Source: Chloroflexi bacterium UBA6077
GTDB taxonomy: Bacteria > Chloroflexota > UBA6077
Direction: 5' to 3'
DNA length: 64,000 nt
Assembly: GCA_002436065.1 (NCBI GenBank)
Contig: DIXP01000118.1
Span: 1 to 64,000 of the forward strand
Part shown: one piece after another, positions 42,595 to 50,664 of the stretch
Position numbering within the stretch: the stretch's first letter is position 1
Layout of the letters: every line of letters starts with the position of its first letter
The notes under the pieces: model-generated
What the model saw: the letters and a program-made list of their open reading frames with translations, nothing else
What the model was told of the DNA's origin: nothing
Database searches by the model: none
Translations under genes and position numbers: made by a program

Positions 42595-43638
42595 ATGTCC
42601 GATCTCCTGATAACCGACTCCACGCGGGACGCCCTGATAGGCGCAGGGTTGCTGCTGGGCACCATGGAGGGTACGGTGACCTTCAGGGTCGTTGCCACCT
42701 TCCCTGAAGTGACCCGCCTGCTCCACGATGCGCGTCGCGCCTACACCCGCATTCTGATCTGTGGGGTGCCCGCGGCCCCCAGCGGCTCCCTGCGCTCGGC
42801 GCTCACCGTCCTACAGGCGCGCGGGACCGGCGTGTGGTGGTTCGATTCGCACGATCTGCTCTGGACGGAGGAGTTGCGGAGCCAGTTAGACCGGCTGGGG
42901 GTCCAGGTCAGGCTACCCGACCCCTACCGTCCCGAGACGGAGCGCACCGCCGGGGTGGTGCTGGCCCACCTGCTGGACACCGAGAATCCCAAGGCCCTGG
43001 CTTCCTCTCGAGGGCTCCTAGCTGCTGTGTCGGAGGCCCGTCGCGTGGAGATGGGCGGGCCGGACTGGCTGGCGCTGGTGGACGCTGTGGGGCACGACCA
43101 TCGCCTGTTGACCCTGAAGGCGGCCAAAGCGGCAGCCATGCAAGTGTGGAACCCTGCCGCGCCGCTATCGTCCGCCGAGGAGCGGTTGGTGGCGATCCAG
43201 CGATCTCGAGAGGCGCGGGTGGAGCGCTTCCTGGATCGGCTGGCGGGTGAGGCGGAGTCGGGTCAAGAGCTGCTTCGTTTCGACGCCGAAGCACATCGGG
43301 AGCTGCGCTACGTCCGACCCTATCTGTACACCGAGGCGGCACGTCGAAGGCTGGCGGCGGAGTATGCCCAAGCGAGGGTGGGGAGAGGGTGGACCTTCGC
43401 CTGTCGGGATCCCTACCGGGCGGGGCTGGACCTCCCCGTGGCATTCCTGGAGCGACTGTTCGACCTGGATGTGGCGGTGCACGGTTATCCTTATTGGGCA
43501 ACGGTTCGAGTGCAGGGGGGGCTGGACGTAGACGAACGGCTGATGAAGGTGCTGGAGACGGCCCTTGAGGAAGAGCGTACGGGCCGTCGGGCGGTGCCGG
43601 CGTTCCCAGATCTTGAGGATCTGGACATAGACTGGTGA
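42595..43638 (+). CDS. Unrecognised 347-residue protein (possibly a divergent DHH-type fold)
   Basis: I do not recognise the family. The soluble 347-residue protein starts at 42595 (MSDLLITDST, CGGAG site). Motif order recalls DHH phosphoesterases: TDSTRDALIGAGLLLG near the start, a strand ending ILICGVP, WFDSHDLLW (about 78-86, where DHH would be), then RTAGVVLAHLLDT. The catalytic aspartate pattern is not complete, so this is a hint only. The C-terminal half has a charged helical stretch (EERLVAIQRSREARVERFL) and a beta-rich end. It lies between repeats and the TrmO-FmdE fusion gene. Confidence 0.7.
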   Translation: MSDLLITDSTRDALIGAGLLLGTMEGTVTFRVVATFPEVTRLLHDARRAYTRILICGVPAAPSGSLRSALTVLQARGTGVWWFDSHDLLWTEELRSQLDRLGVQVRLPDPYRPETERTAGVVLAHLLDTENPKALASSRGLLAAVSEARRVEMGGPDWLALVDAVGHDHRLLTLKAAKAAAMQVWNPAAPLSSAEERLVAIQRSREARVERFLDRLAGEAESGQELLRFDAEAHRELRYVRPYLYTEAARRRLAAEYAQARVGRGWTFACRDPYRAGLDLPVAFLERLFDLDVAVHGYPYWATVRVQGGLDVDERLMKVLETALEEERTGRRAVPAFPDLEDLDIDW

Positions 43639-43698
43639 GGTCTGAAGCCGCGCCTTTATAGGTGCGCAGATATCAGGACGATCCAGGAGGGGGAGACC

Positions 43699-44736
43699 AT
43701 GGAGTTGCAGCCAATAGGCGTCGTCCACTCGCCGGTGGCAGACCATGGGCAGATGCCCTTTGAGGGCGTGCCGGCGCGGGTGGAAATCTTTCCGCAGTTC
43801 GAGAAGGGGCTGGAGGGGGTCTCAGGGAGCAGCCATCTGGTCGTCATAGGATGGTTTCACCAGGCCGGTCGTGAGACTCTGCAGGTAGCCCAGAGCCGCA
43901 GCGGTCCCTTGGAGAAGCCTCAGGGTGTCTTTGCCCTCCGCGCGCCCCATCGGCCCAATCCCCTTGGGCTGCTGGTCAGCAGGCTGGAGCGAGTGGAAGG
44001 CTTGAACCTCTATCTGGAGAAGCTGGATTTCGTGGACGGTACCCCCATCGTGGACCTGAAGCCCTACTCCCCCAGTTGGGACTGCGTCTTCGCCGCCCGC
44101 AGCCCACGAGACCTCCGCTTCACGGACGGAGGAGACCAGCGGGCCACCCTGGAGAGGATGCTTGTGGAGGCGGGCAACTTCCATGGGGAAAGCTGCGTTG
44201 GGCTGGCGTTGGGGGTTCGAATGATGCACCATGCGATCGCAAAATGGCACATTGCCCAGAAGGACCCCGCCGTGGTAGTCCATATGGCGGAGGACGGCTG
44301 TGTCGCCGATGCTCTCCAGGCGTTGACCGGCGCCACCCTGGGGAATGGCCGGATGAAGGTACCTTCCGGAAGAGCTTTCCGGTTGTCCTACGCCGACCAG
44401 AAGGTGCTGGCCTACCAGCCCAAGGAATTGCCCGCGGGCTGGGGGGTCGAGGAGGTGTTGGGTGCCGGGATTGACGACCTCTTTGCGATCCGAAGCGACA
44501 TCTATGCCGAGGGAAGTGGACCCCACGGGGGACGGCCGCCCAAGCGGATGCCACCGGAGGCGAAGCGGCAGATGCTGCTGGAGCGGGTGCGACAATCGCT
44601 GGTGGATGGCAAGCTGCCCTGCGCCACGGCCCACCATCTGGCCCAAGAACTGGGGGTTAGTATCTCTGACGTGGGTTGGGCCGCCGACGAGTCCAAGGTT
44701 CGCATCACCCGATGCCAACTGGGCTGCTTTAAATAG
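43699..44736 (+). CDS. Fusion of TrmO-type tRNA methyltransferase domain, FmdE-like domain and a C-terminal cysteine-containing domain
   Basis: The protein has 345 residues. Residues 1-145 match TrmO/TsaA (UPF0066): IGVVHSPV, FALRAPHRPNPLGLLVSRL, DFVDGTPIVDLKPYSP; this family uses SAM to methylate t6A37 of tRNA. Residues about 155-245 match FmdE of molybdenum/tungsten enzymes: FHGESCVGLALGVRMM and EDGCVADALQALTGATLGNGRM, with the usual GCT reading GAT, so one Cys is lost. The C-terminus (about 295-345) has KLPCATAHHLAQELGVS and CQLGCFK. The start has a GGAGGGGGA site. It ends just before moeA, so the unit probably serves molybdenum/tungsten cofactor work. Confidence 0.85.
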   Translation: MELQPIGVVHSPVADHGQMPFEGVPARVEIFPQFEKGLEGVSGSSHLVVIGWFHQAGRETLQVAQSRSGPLEKPQGVFALRAPHRPNPLGLLVSRLERVEGLNLYLEKLDFVDGTPIVDLKPYSPSWDCVFAARSPRDLRFTDGGDQRATLERMLVEAGNFHGESCVGLALGVRMMHHAIAKWHIAQKDPAVVVHMAEDGCVADALQALTGATLGNGRMKVPSGRAFRLSYADQKVLAYQPKELPAGWGVEEVLGAGIDDLFAIRSDIYAEGSGPHGGRPPKRMPPEAKRQMLLERVRQSLVDGKLPCATAHHLAQELGVSISDVGWAADESKVRITRCQLGCFK

Positions 44737-44750
44737 CTGAGGTGCTATGT

Positions 44751-45962
44751 ATGGAAGCCGCGAAATACGCTATGGTTATCCCCGAGGTGGCACTAGAGAC
44801 AGTGCTCCGGCACACGCCGGTGCTTGGGCTGGAAAGGGTATCTCTGGTGGGGCTTGCCAGCCGGGTGCTGGCCACCGACCTCTATGCCCAGGAGAACCTG
44901 CCGCCCTTCCCTGCCTCGGCCGTGGACGGCTACGCCGTTCGAAGCGACGATCCCTCCCCGACAAGGAGGGTCCTGGCCGAGGTGACGGCCGGCCAAGCCC
45001 GGGACGTTGTGGTGGGGCCTGGCACGGCGGTGCGCACCATGACCGGAGCGCCCGTAGCCTCTGGGGCGGATGCGGTGGCCATGGTGGAGTATGTCCAGGA
45101 ACGTGGCGGCGAGATAAGCCTCACCAGGCCGGTGCTGGCTGGGGAGAACGTCCGTCCGCCGGGCCAGGATCTCAAGGCCGGGCAGCCGGTGCTGGCGAAG
45201 GGATCACCATTGGGTCCAGCCGAGTTGGGCTTGCTCGCTGCCCTGGGACATCGGGAGGCAGATGTGTACCGCCGGCCGAGGGTGGCGGTGCTCTCAACCG
45301 GGGATGAGTTGGTGGAGCCGTGGGAGGCCGCAGGCCCAGCCAAGATCCGCGACAGCAACCGCTACGCCCTGATGGCCGCCGTGGAATTGGCAGGAGGGAT
45401 TCCGCTGTCGGTGGGAATGGTGAAGGACGTGCGGGCCGAGCAGCGGGAGAGGATCCGCCAGGGGCTGGAGGGCGCCGATGTCCTGATCACCTCCGGCGGT
45501 GTATCCATGGGGGTACGGGACCTGGTGAAGGGGATCCTGGAGGAGTTGGGAACAGTCCATATCGGCCGAGTCGCCATGAAGCCGGGGAAGCCGCTCACAT
45601 TCGCCACCGTGGATGAGAAGCTATCCTTCGGGCTGCCGGGCTTCCCAGTTTCCTCCCTGGTTACCTTCGAGCTGTTCGTACGGCCCGCACTACGGAAGAT
45701 GCAGGGTTATCCGGAGGTCAGTAGACCTCGGGTCGAGGTGGTGCTGGAGCACGACGTGACACCCGCCCCCGACCGGAGGGAGTACCAGCGGGCGGTGGCA
45801 CGGTGGGATGGCAGCAGGCTGATAGCCTCCACCACCGGTCTCCAAGCCTCAGGGCGGCTGCTCTCCATGGTGGGGGCGAACGCGCTACTGGTCTTCGAGC
45901 CAGGCGAGAAACGCAGGGCAGGGGAATCCGTGGCGGCCATTCTGACCGGGCCTGTGGGGTGA
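44751..45962 (+). CDS. moeA: Molybdopterin molybdenumtransferase MoeA
   Basis: The 403-residue cytosolic enzyme inserts molybdate into adenylated molybdopterin. It shows PPFPASAVDGYAVRSDD, MTGAPVASGADAVAMVE, RVAVLSTGDELVEP, the MoCF-biosynthesis fold motif VLITSGGVSMGVRDLVKG and KPGKPLTFATV; a C-terminal MoeA domain IV is present. The ATG at 44751 is chosen because TGAGG lies at normal spacing; a GTG at 44742 is in frame. It directly follows the TrmO-FmdE fusion gene (14 bases from its stop), suggesting an operon. A bidirectional terminator follows. Confidence 0.95.
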   Translation: MEAAKYAMVIPEVALETVLRHTPVLGLERVSLVGLASRVLATDLYAQENLPPFPASAVDGYAVRSDDPSPTRRVLAEVTAGQARDVVVGPGTAVRTMTGAPVASGADAVAMVEYVQERGGEISLTRPVLAGENVRPPGQDLKAGQPVLAKGSPLGPAELGLLAALGHREADVYRRPRVAVLSTGDELVEPWEAAGPAKIRDSNRYALMAAVELAGGIPLSVGMVKDVRAEQRERIRQGLEGADVLITSGGVSMGVRDLVKGILEELGTVHIGRVAMKPGKPLTFATVDEKLSFGLPGFPVSSLVTFELFVRPALRKMQGYPEVSRPRVEVVLEHDVTPAPDRREYQRAVARWDGSRLIASTTGLQASGRLLSMVGANALLVFEPGEKRRAGESVAAILTGPVG

Positions 45963-45972
45963 GGACGAGGGG

Positions 45973-46008
45973 AAACAGGATAGACTCGTTATCGAGTCTA
46001 TCCTGTTT
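45973..46008. terminator. Bidirectional terminator between moeA and the NIPSNAP gene
   Basis: AAACAGGATAGACTCG (45973-45988) pairs perfectly with CGAGTCTATCCTGTTT (45993-46008) around TTAT. A- and T-rich ends suit both strands. Confidence 0.85.
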
Positions 46009-46026
46009 GTCTTTGTATCTTCGTGT

Positions 46027-46368
46027 TTAGCGACCCAACTCGCGGATCTTGGCGCTGAGGGAGGGGATCTCCTTCAGGATGCTATTGTTGACGCGGGCGA
46101 CGATCTGCCCCTCCTTCTCGGTCTCAGCCTTGGCCGCGAGCCACTCGGGGTCGCTGGCGAAGGCGTCCCAGCGCTCCTCGCGCTCGGCAAGGCTGTTCCA
46201 TTCCAACATGTAGATCAGCCGGCTGCCGGTACCGATGACGGGCTCCCAGAACATCAGAGTCCTGATGCCGTGCTTCTTGAACAACGCGAGGGTGACGTTG
46301 TGGAAGCGGTCGACGATGGACTTCATCCGGCCTGGCACGACCTCGTATTCTCGCAGTTCGTACAGCAT
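46027..46368 (-). CDS. NIPSNAP-family protein
   Basis: The 113-residue protein matches the NIPSNAP dimeric alpha/beta-barrel fold: MLYELREYEVVPGRMKSI, FKKHGI, then SRLIYMLEWNSLAEREERWDAFASDPEW. These small proteins are ligand-binding or of unknown enzymatic role and are common in catabolic gene sets. The start at 46368 has a GGAGGAG site; the longer open frame upstream is not supported. It is convergent with moeA and divergent from the MFS transporter gene. Confidence 0.88.
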   Translation of the reverse strand: MLYELREYEVVPGRMKSIVDRFHNVTLALFKKHGIRTLMFWEPVIGTGSRLIYMLEWNSLAEREERWDAFASDPEWLAAKAETEKEGQIVARVNNSILKEIPSLSAKIRELGR

Positions 46369-46574
46369 TGTTCTCCTCCCACTATCACAGAATGCCGGTG
46401 CTTGACCTTCGCACCAATCCACTTGCCGCAGTTTACCACTCTGTTCTGCACAGCGCAGTAGGGTGAGACAATTTGGATCGACAGGCGACTTAGCTCTGGA
46501 GACGCTGCAAGGTATAGAATGGCAACCGGTGGCTGTCCTGCACCACTGCCTGTATCCTGAACCAACGGTGGGTC

Positions 46575-47813
46575 GTGATCGTGTCGAGACGGTTGGAAGG
46601 CTTTTTCTGGAAGTTCCTGCTGGTGGCCGCCCTGGCCCAGGGAGGCAACGCCCTGGCGGGCCAGTGCATCGCGCCGCTCGCCCCGCTGATCCAGCCCGAG
46701 TTGGGCTTGAGCAAGGTGGAGATAGGGTTCTTCTCCTCGGCATACTTCATCGGATCGTGGTTTCTGCTGCTGGTCGGCGGATCGCTCATCGACCGGTTCG
46801 GGATACGGAAGATGGTTGCCGCGGGCCAGATCTTCATCGGGCTCTGCCTACTCCTGATGCCCCTGGCCATCACCTTCCCCTGGGCCGTGATGGTGATGAT
46901 CGTGGCAGGGCTGGGCGGGGGTGTGGTGATGCCTGGCAGCACCAAGGTCATCTCCGAGTGGTTCTCCGCCAGTGCCAGGGGCACCGCCATGGGACTGAAG
47001 CAGTCGACGGTGCCGGGCGCCGGCGTGCTCGCGGCCTCCACACTGCCCCTGCTCGCCCTTGCCGCGGGTTGGAGGAGCGCCATCGTGGTGGTGGGGATCG
47101 TCATTGCCGCGGGAGGGTTGGTAACACTGCTACTCTACAGAGATGCACCCCGGCCAGCGCAATCGGGGGAGCAGGGGCCACGGCTAAGAGAGGGGTTAGC
47201 GCGGATCCTTCGGAATTCCAGGGTGTGGTGGGTGAGCATCGTAGCGCTGCTTTTCGCCACTGCCCAGGTGGCAGTCATCGGCTACCTTGCACTCTACTTT
47301 GCAGAGGTAGTGCTGGCACCCTCGATCCCTGATCAGGCGGGTCGCGTGGTGGTTGCCGGTGGATACCTGGCCCTTTGCCAGGTTGGCGGCGTCTTTGGTA
47401 GAGTCTTCTGGGGATGGTTCAGCGACCGCTACTTTCGGGGGCAGAGAATGGCGGTTATGGCAGGCATCGGCGCCTTGGCTGCCGTCATATCGGTGTTGAT
47501 GAGCCTATTGGGGCCGGCCAGCGCCGCTTGGTTCCTGGCAATCGTCGTGTTCCTTTACGGGCTCAGCGCCATCGGGTGGAACGGGCTGCAATACGTGTTG
47601 ATCATCGAGGCAGTGGACCAGAGGTATGCTGCCACGGGTGTAGGCCTCAGTATGACTCTGACCAACCTGGGGGTTGTGGTGGGAGCGCCTCTCTTTGGTT
47701 ACGTCGCGGAAACCACGGGATCGTATCAATACGCCTGGCTGTATCTGGGCTGCCTATCCGCGGCCACCTGCCTCATCGCTGCCGTGAGTGCCAGAAGGGG
47801 AAAGGCATGGTGA
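46575..47813 (+). CDS. Major facilitator superfamily transporter
   Basis: The 412-residue integral membrane protein has about 12 hydrophobic segments and the MFS loop motif in IDRFGIRKMV (between helices 2 and 3) and a similar one in WFSDRYFRGQR (second half). It starts with GTG at 46575 or GTG at 46581 (VSRRLEGFFWKF); no strong ribosome-binding site separates them. The substrate is unknown; organic anion or drug efflux are usual for this group. The following amidase start lies 7 bases inside its end (ATGGTGA). Confidence 0.9.
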   Translation: MIVSRRLEGFFWKFLLVAALAQGGNALAGQCIAPLAPLIQPELGLSKVEIGFFSSAYFIGSWFLLLVGGSLIDRFGIRKMVAAGQIFIGLCLLLMPLAITFPWAVMVMIVAGLGGGVVMPGSTKVISEWFSASARGTAMGLKQSTVPGAGVLAASTLPLLALAAGWRSAIVVVGIVIAAGGLVTLLLYRDAPRPAQSGEQGPRLREGLARILRNSRVWWVSIVALLFATAQVAVIGYLALYFAEVVLAPSIPDQAGRVVVAGGYLALCQVGGVFGRVFWGWFSDRYFRGQRMAVMAGIGALAAVISVLMSLLGPASAAWFLAIVVFLYGLSAIGWNGLQYVLIIEAVDQRYAATGVGLSMTLTNLGVVVGAPLFGYVAETTGSYQYAWLYLGCLSAATCLIAAVSARRGKAW

Positions 47814-48757
47814 GTAGCCCTACCGTCGGGAGATGGGTCGCCATCGCCCTGTTGTTGGCCCTATCGTTCTTGGCGCTGACGGTGTTCCCCCACGAATCCC
47901 AGGCCATGGATGTCGGGATACCAAAGGATGTAATGACCCTGTCGCTGGAGGAGCAGGATCTGGAGGAGCTCGCTCGCTGGATCGATACCGTGGTGTTGCC
48001 CATTCCTGATGGGCAGGCACCGCCTCTGTCCGTGATCCGCGGGCAGGGATCCCAAGGGTGGGGCAGCTTTCGGGAGCCCTTCCCGCGGCTGCCTGCCTGG
48101 AACCCGCCCGGGCCGCTCCGGGTCGGCCTGCAGGCCGGCCATTGGCAGTACGACGAGGCGCCGGGCGAACTGGCCGAGCTTCGGAGCAACCCAGGCAGCT
48201 ACGGTGGGAACCGGGCCGAGTGGCAGGTGAACCTGGAACTCGCACGACTGGCAGCCGCCTATCTGCGGGAAGCAGGTATCGAGGTGGACATCCTGCCGAC
48301 CACGGTACCGGTGCGTTACCGGGCCCACGCCTTCGTGACTATCCATTGCGACGGCGACGCCAGCGGAGTGCTGAATAGCTACAAGACCGCCCGGCCAGGT
48401 TTCTCCAGCATTCCCGAGGTAGACGACCTGTTGGTGAGTGCCCTGAACGAGGAGTATGGGGTAGCCACCGGCATGCCCTGGAGGGATGAGCAGGTATCGG
48501 TCAGGATGCGATGGTACTACGCATTCAACGCCCGCCGGTATCAGCACGCCGTGGCCCCCGGGGTGCCGCAAGCGATCATCGAGACCGGCTTCCTGACCAG
48601 CAGTGCAGACCGACAGTATCTGATTGGCGATCCTGATCGGGTGGCAAGGGGGATTGCCAAGGGGATACTCAGGTTTCTCCATCGGGATTCGGAGCCAGGC
48701 ACCACAGGCTCGGATGTCATCGCCGAGAGCGAAGAGAGCGCGGAGACGATCTACTAG
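47807..48757 (+). CDS. Secreted N-acetylmuramoyl-L-alanine amidase (Amidase_3)
   Basis: The 316-residue protein carries an N-terminal signal or anchor (WVAIALLLALSFLALTVF, about 9-26) and a C-terminal Amidase_3 domain (about 105-300): zinc histidine in LQAGHWQYDE, glutamate in GGNRAEWQVN, second histidine in VTIHCDGDA and catalytic Glu in IIETGFLTS. It cleaves the lactyl-amide bond of peptidoglycan. The ATG at 47807 overlaps the MFS stop. A peptidoglycan-acting amidase suits a Gram-positive-type or monoderm envelope. Confidence 0.9.
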   Translation: MVSSPTVGRWVAIALLLALSFLALTVFPHESQAMDVGIPKDVMTLSLEEQDLEELARWIDTVVLPIPDGQAPPLSVIRGQGSQGWGSFREPFPRLPAWNPPGPLRVGLQAGHWQYDEAPGELAELRSNPGSYGGNRAEWQVNLELARLAAAYLREAGIEVDILPTTVPVRYRAHAFVTIHCDGDASGVLNSYKTARPGFSSIPEVDDLLVSALNEEYGVATGMPWRDEQVSVRMRWYYAFNARRYQHAVAPGVPQAIIETGFLTSSADRQYLIGDPDRVARGIAKGILRFLHRDSEPGTTGSDVIAESEESAETIY

Positions 48758-48818
48758 ACTCCCAGCATCCTGCGGATGCGCAACCTCGCAGGGACGACGT
48801 GAAGGAAGGACTACTCTA

Positions 48819-49937
48819 TTGGAAGCCAAGATTCTCTTGGATGCTGGCGTCAAGGCATTGGTCGAGGTCCGAGATCTGGTGGTGAAACGAGGGGACAGGG
48901 TGGTGCTAGAGGTCCCCCAACTGGAGATCCGTCAGGGTGAGGTACTGTCGGTCATCGGTCCCAACGGTGCCGGCAAGAGCACTCTGCTCTACGTGCTGGC
49001 CCTCCTGCACCCCCCAGCGGCCGGAGAGATGTGGTTCGGTGGGCATCGTTTGTCTAGTGGTGACGACATGGTGAAGCTGCGTCGCCGGATGGCGGTGGTG
49101 TTCCAGGAGGCGCTATTGCTGGATGCCTCGGTGAAGGACAACGTCCTGGCGGGGTTGAGGCTCCGTGGGGGTGTGGCCCGACCTCAAGCCGGGAAGCGAG
49201 CGTCCTACTGGATGAAGCGGTTTGGCGTAGAGCAGTTGGCGGGACGGCACGCACGGCAGTTGTCAGGAGGCGAGGCCCAGAGGGTCAGCCTGGCGCGCGC
49301 CTTTGTGATGGAGCCAGAGTTGCTGCTGTTGGACGAGCCCTTCTCGGCATTGGATGCCCCCACCCGCTCCGCGCTCTTCGAGGACTTCGAGCAGGTGCTG
49401 CGGGATAGCCATACAACCACAGTGTTCGTCACGCACGATAGGTCGGAGGCGATGAGGCTGGGCGACCGGATCGCCGTGGTCATTGATGGCAGACTGGCCC
49501 AGGTGGCCGAGCCAGAAGTGGTGTTCAGCAGTCCGGCCGACGAAAGGATCGCGAGCTTCGTTGGGGTGGAGAACCTGATCCCCGGGCGGGTTCAACAGCA
49601 GCAGGACGGGCTGGCGCTGGTGAGCCTGGGGGCAGTGTCGGTGGAGGTGGCGAGCGACCTGCCGTCCGGACGCAGGGTGCTGGTGGGTCTGCGGCCCGAG
49701 GATGTGGTGCTGGCCCTCCCTTTCGTGGATCGCCAGCCGAGCAGTGCCCGCAACCATCTTCAGGGCAGGGTCACCCGAGTGACTCCCCTAGGATCCCTGG
49801 TGCGGGTCTCCGTTGATTGCGGTGTCCCGCTGGTCACCCTGGTGACCCGCCGCTCTTCGGATGAGTTGGGGCTCGCCGACGGGGTGGAGGTAATGTGCTC
49901 ATTCAAGGCCACCGCGATGCACCTGCTCGCGAGGTAG
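48819..49937 (+). CDS. ABC transporter ATP-binding protein with TOBE/Mop-type domain (molybdate/tungstate or similar)
   Basis: The 372-residue ATPase has Walker A GPNGAGKST (about 46-54), signature QLSGGEAQRVSLARA (LSGGE), Walker B LLLLDEPFSALD, the H-loop VTHDR and a C-terminal TOBE-like domain with NHLQGRVTRVTPLGSLVRVSVDCG. This layout matches molybdate (ModC) and tungstate (TupC) ATPases. The TTG start at 48819 has a GAAGGAAGGA site 8 bases upstream; the earlier frame overlaps the amidase gene. No ModA/ModB or TupA/TupB lies nearby, so its partners are elsewhere. moeA and FmdE genes upstream support a molybdenum or tungsten role. Confidence 0.85.
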   Translation: MEAKILLDAGVKALVEVRDLVVKRGDRVVLEVPQLEIRQGEVLSVIGPNGAGKSTLLYVLALLHPPAAGEMWFGGHRLSSGDDMVKLRRRMAVVFQEALLLDASVKDNVLAGLRLRGGVARPQAGKRASYWMKRFGVEQLAGRHARQLSGGEAQRVSLARAFVMEPELLLLDEPFSALDAPTRSALFEDFEQVLRDSHTTTVFVTHDRSEAMRLGDRIAVVIDGRLAQVAEPEVVFSSPADERIASFVGVENLIPGRVQQQQDGLALVSLGAVSVEVASDLPSGRRVLVGLRPEDVVLALPFVDRQPSSARNHLQGRVTRVTPLGSLVRVSVDCGVPLVTLVTRRSSDELGLADGVEVMCSFKATAMHLLAR

Positions 49938-49995
49938 CTCCCTTCCAGCCAACTGCTTCGCAAACACCAGGTAGCTCGATACCAGGAGAGTAGAG

Positions 49996-50382
49996 CTATG
50001 CCGCGGGGTGAATTGCCGAGTCCATTCCTGGCACGGTGTCTAGCCGCATGCGCTCGTAGCCAATCCGACGAGCCTCTTCGGCGATCGCCAGGGCCAGGGT
50101 CCTCCCCAGGGCACGACCGCGGGCCTCGGGTCGCACGTACAGCCGCTTCATCTCGCATACCCCCGGCTCCAGACTCCTTAGGGCAATGCACCCGACAGCC
50201 TGCCCCTCGGCCAGCGCCAGCAGCAGCCTCCCCTCAGGAGGAGAGTACTCCCCCGGAAGGCTATCCAATTCCTGGGAGAAGCCCTGGAAGCCCAGGTCGA
50301 ACCCCAGGGAACCGGCGTACTCCAGAAACAGCTCCCTGGCAGCGCAGAGCTGCTCGGACGTGTAGGCGTGGGTCACTTCCAT
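49996..50382 (-). CDS. GNAT-family N-acetyltransferase, C-terminally shortened
   Basis: The 128-residue protein has the GNAT core: CEMKRLYVRPEARGRALGRTLALAIAEEA (motif A with RGxG/A, about 80-108) and YERMRLDTVPGMDSAI. Typical members continue with LYxxLGF and 30-40 more residues; here the frame stops at HPAA. The following bases could continue in another frame, so a frameshift or recent truncation is likely. The start at 50382 is set by homology. Substrate unknown. Confidence 0.7.
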   Translation of the reverse strand: MEVTHAYTSEQLCAARELFLEYAGSLGFDLGFQGFSQELDSLPGEYSPPEGRLLLALAEGQAVGCIALRSLEPGVCEMKRLYVRPEARGRALGRTLALAIAEEARRIGYERMRLDTVPGMDSAIHPAA

Positions 50383-50530
50383 GGCACGAACCTCAAGGTG
50401 GCTACTTCTTCTGGTAGAATGGCTGCGCAGGTCAGGCCGCCGATCATCGTGGGCCCAATTGTACCATCTGCGCCGTCGCTGACCGCTGGATAGTACTACA
50501 GGCAGACTCGACAAGCGGTTCACGTCATTT

Positions 50531-50612
50531 CACCGCAGTGGGTGCGGAGAACGCGGAGACTTCGAAGGATAGTCTCTTTGCTCTCTGCGTTCCCTGCGGT
50601 GCTATCCTTTCC
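50531..50612. repeat. Intergenic inverted repeat upstream of the RNase HI gene
   Basis: CACCGCAG...GAACGCGGAGA (50531-50559) is imperfectly inverse-complementary to CTCTCTGCGTTCCCTGCGGTG (50581-50601), and GAAGGATAG/CTATCCTTT form an inner pair. It resembles the dispersed CACCGCAGAGGACGCGGAG-type repeats seen in many genomes. Confidence 0.55.
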
Positions 50613-50664
50613 AGGTCGGAGGGGGCACTGACGGCGACCCTAGTTTCAGGGACGGAGAGCGCAG

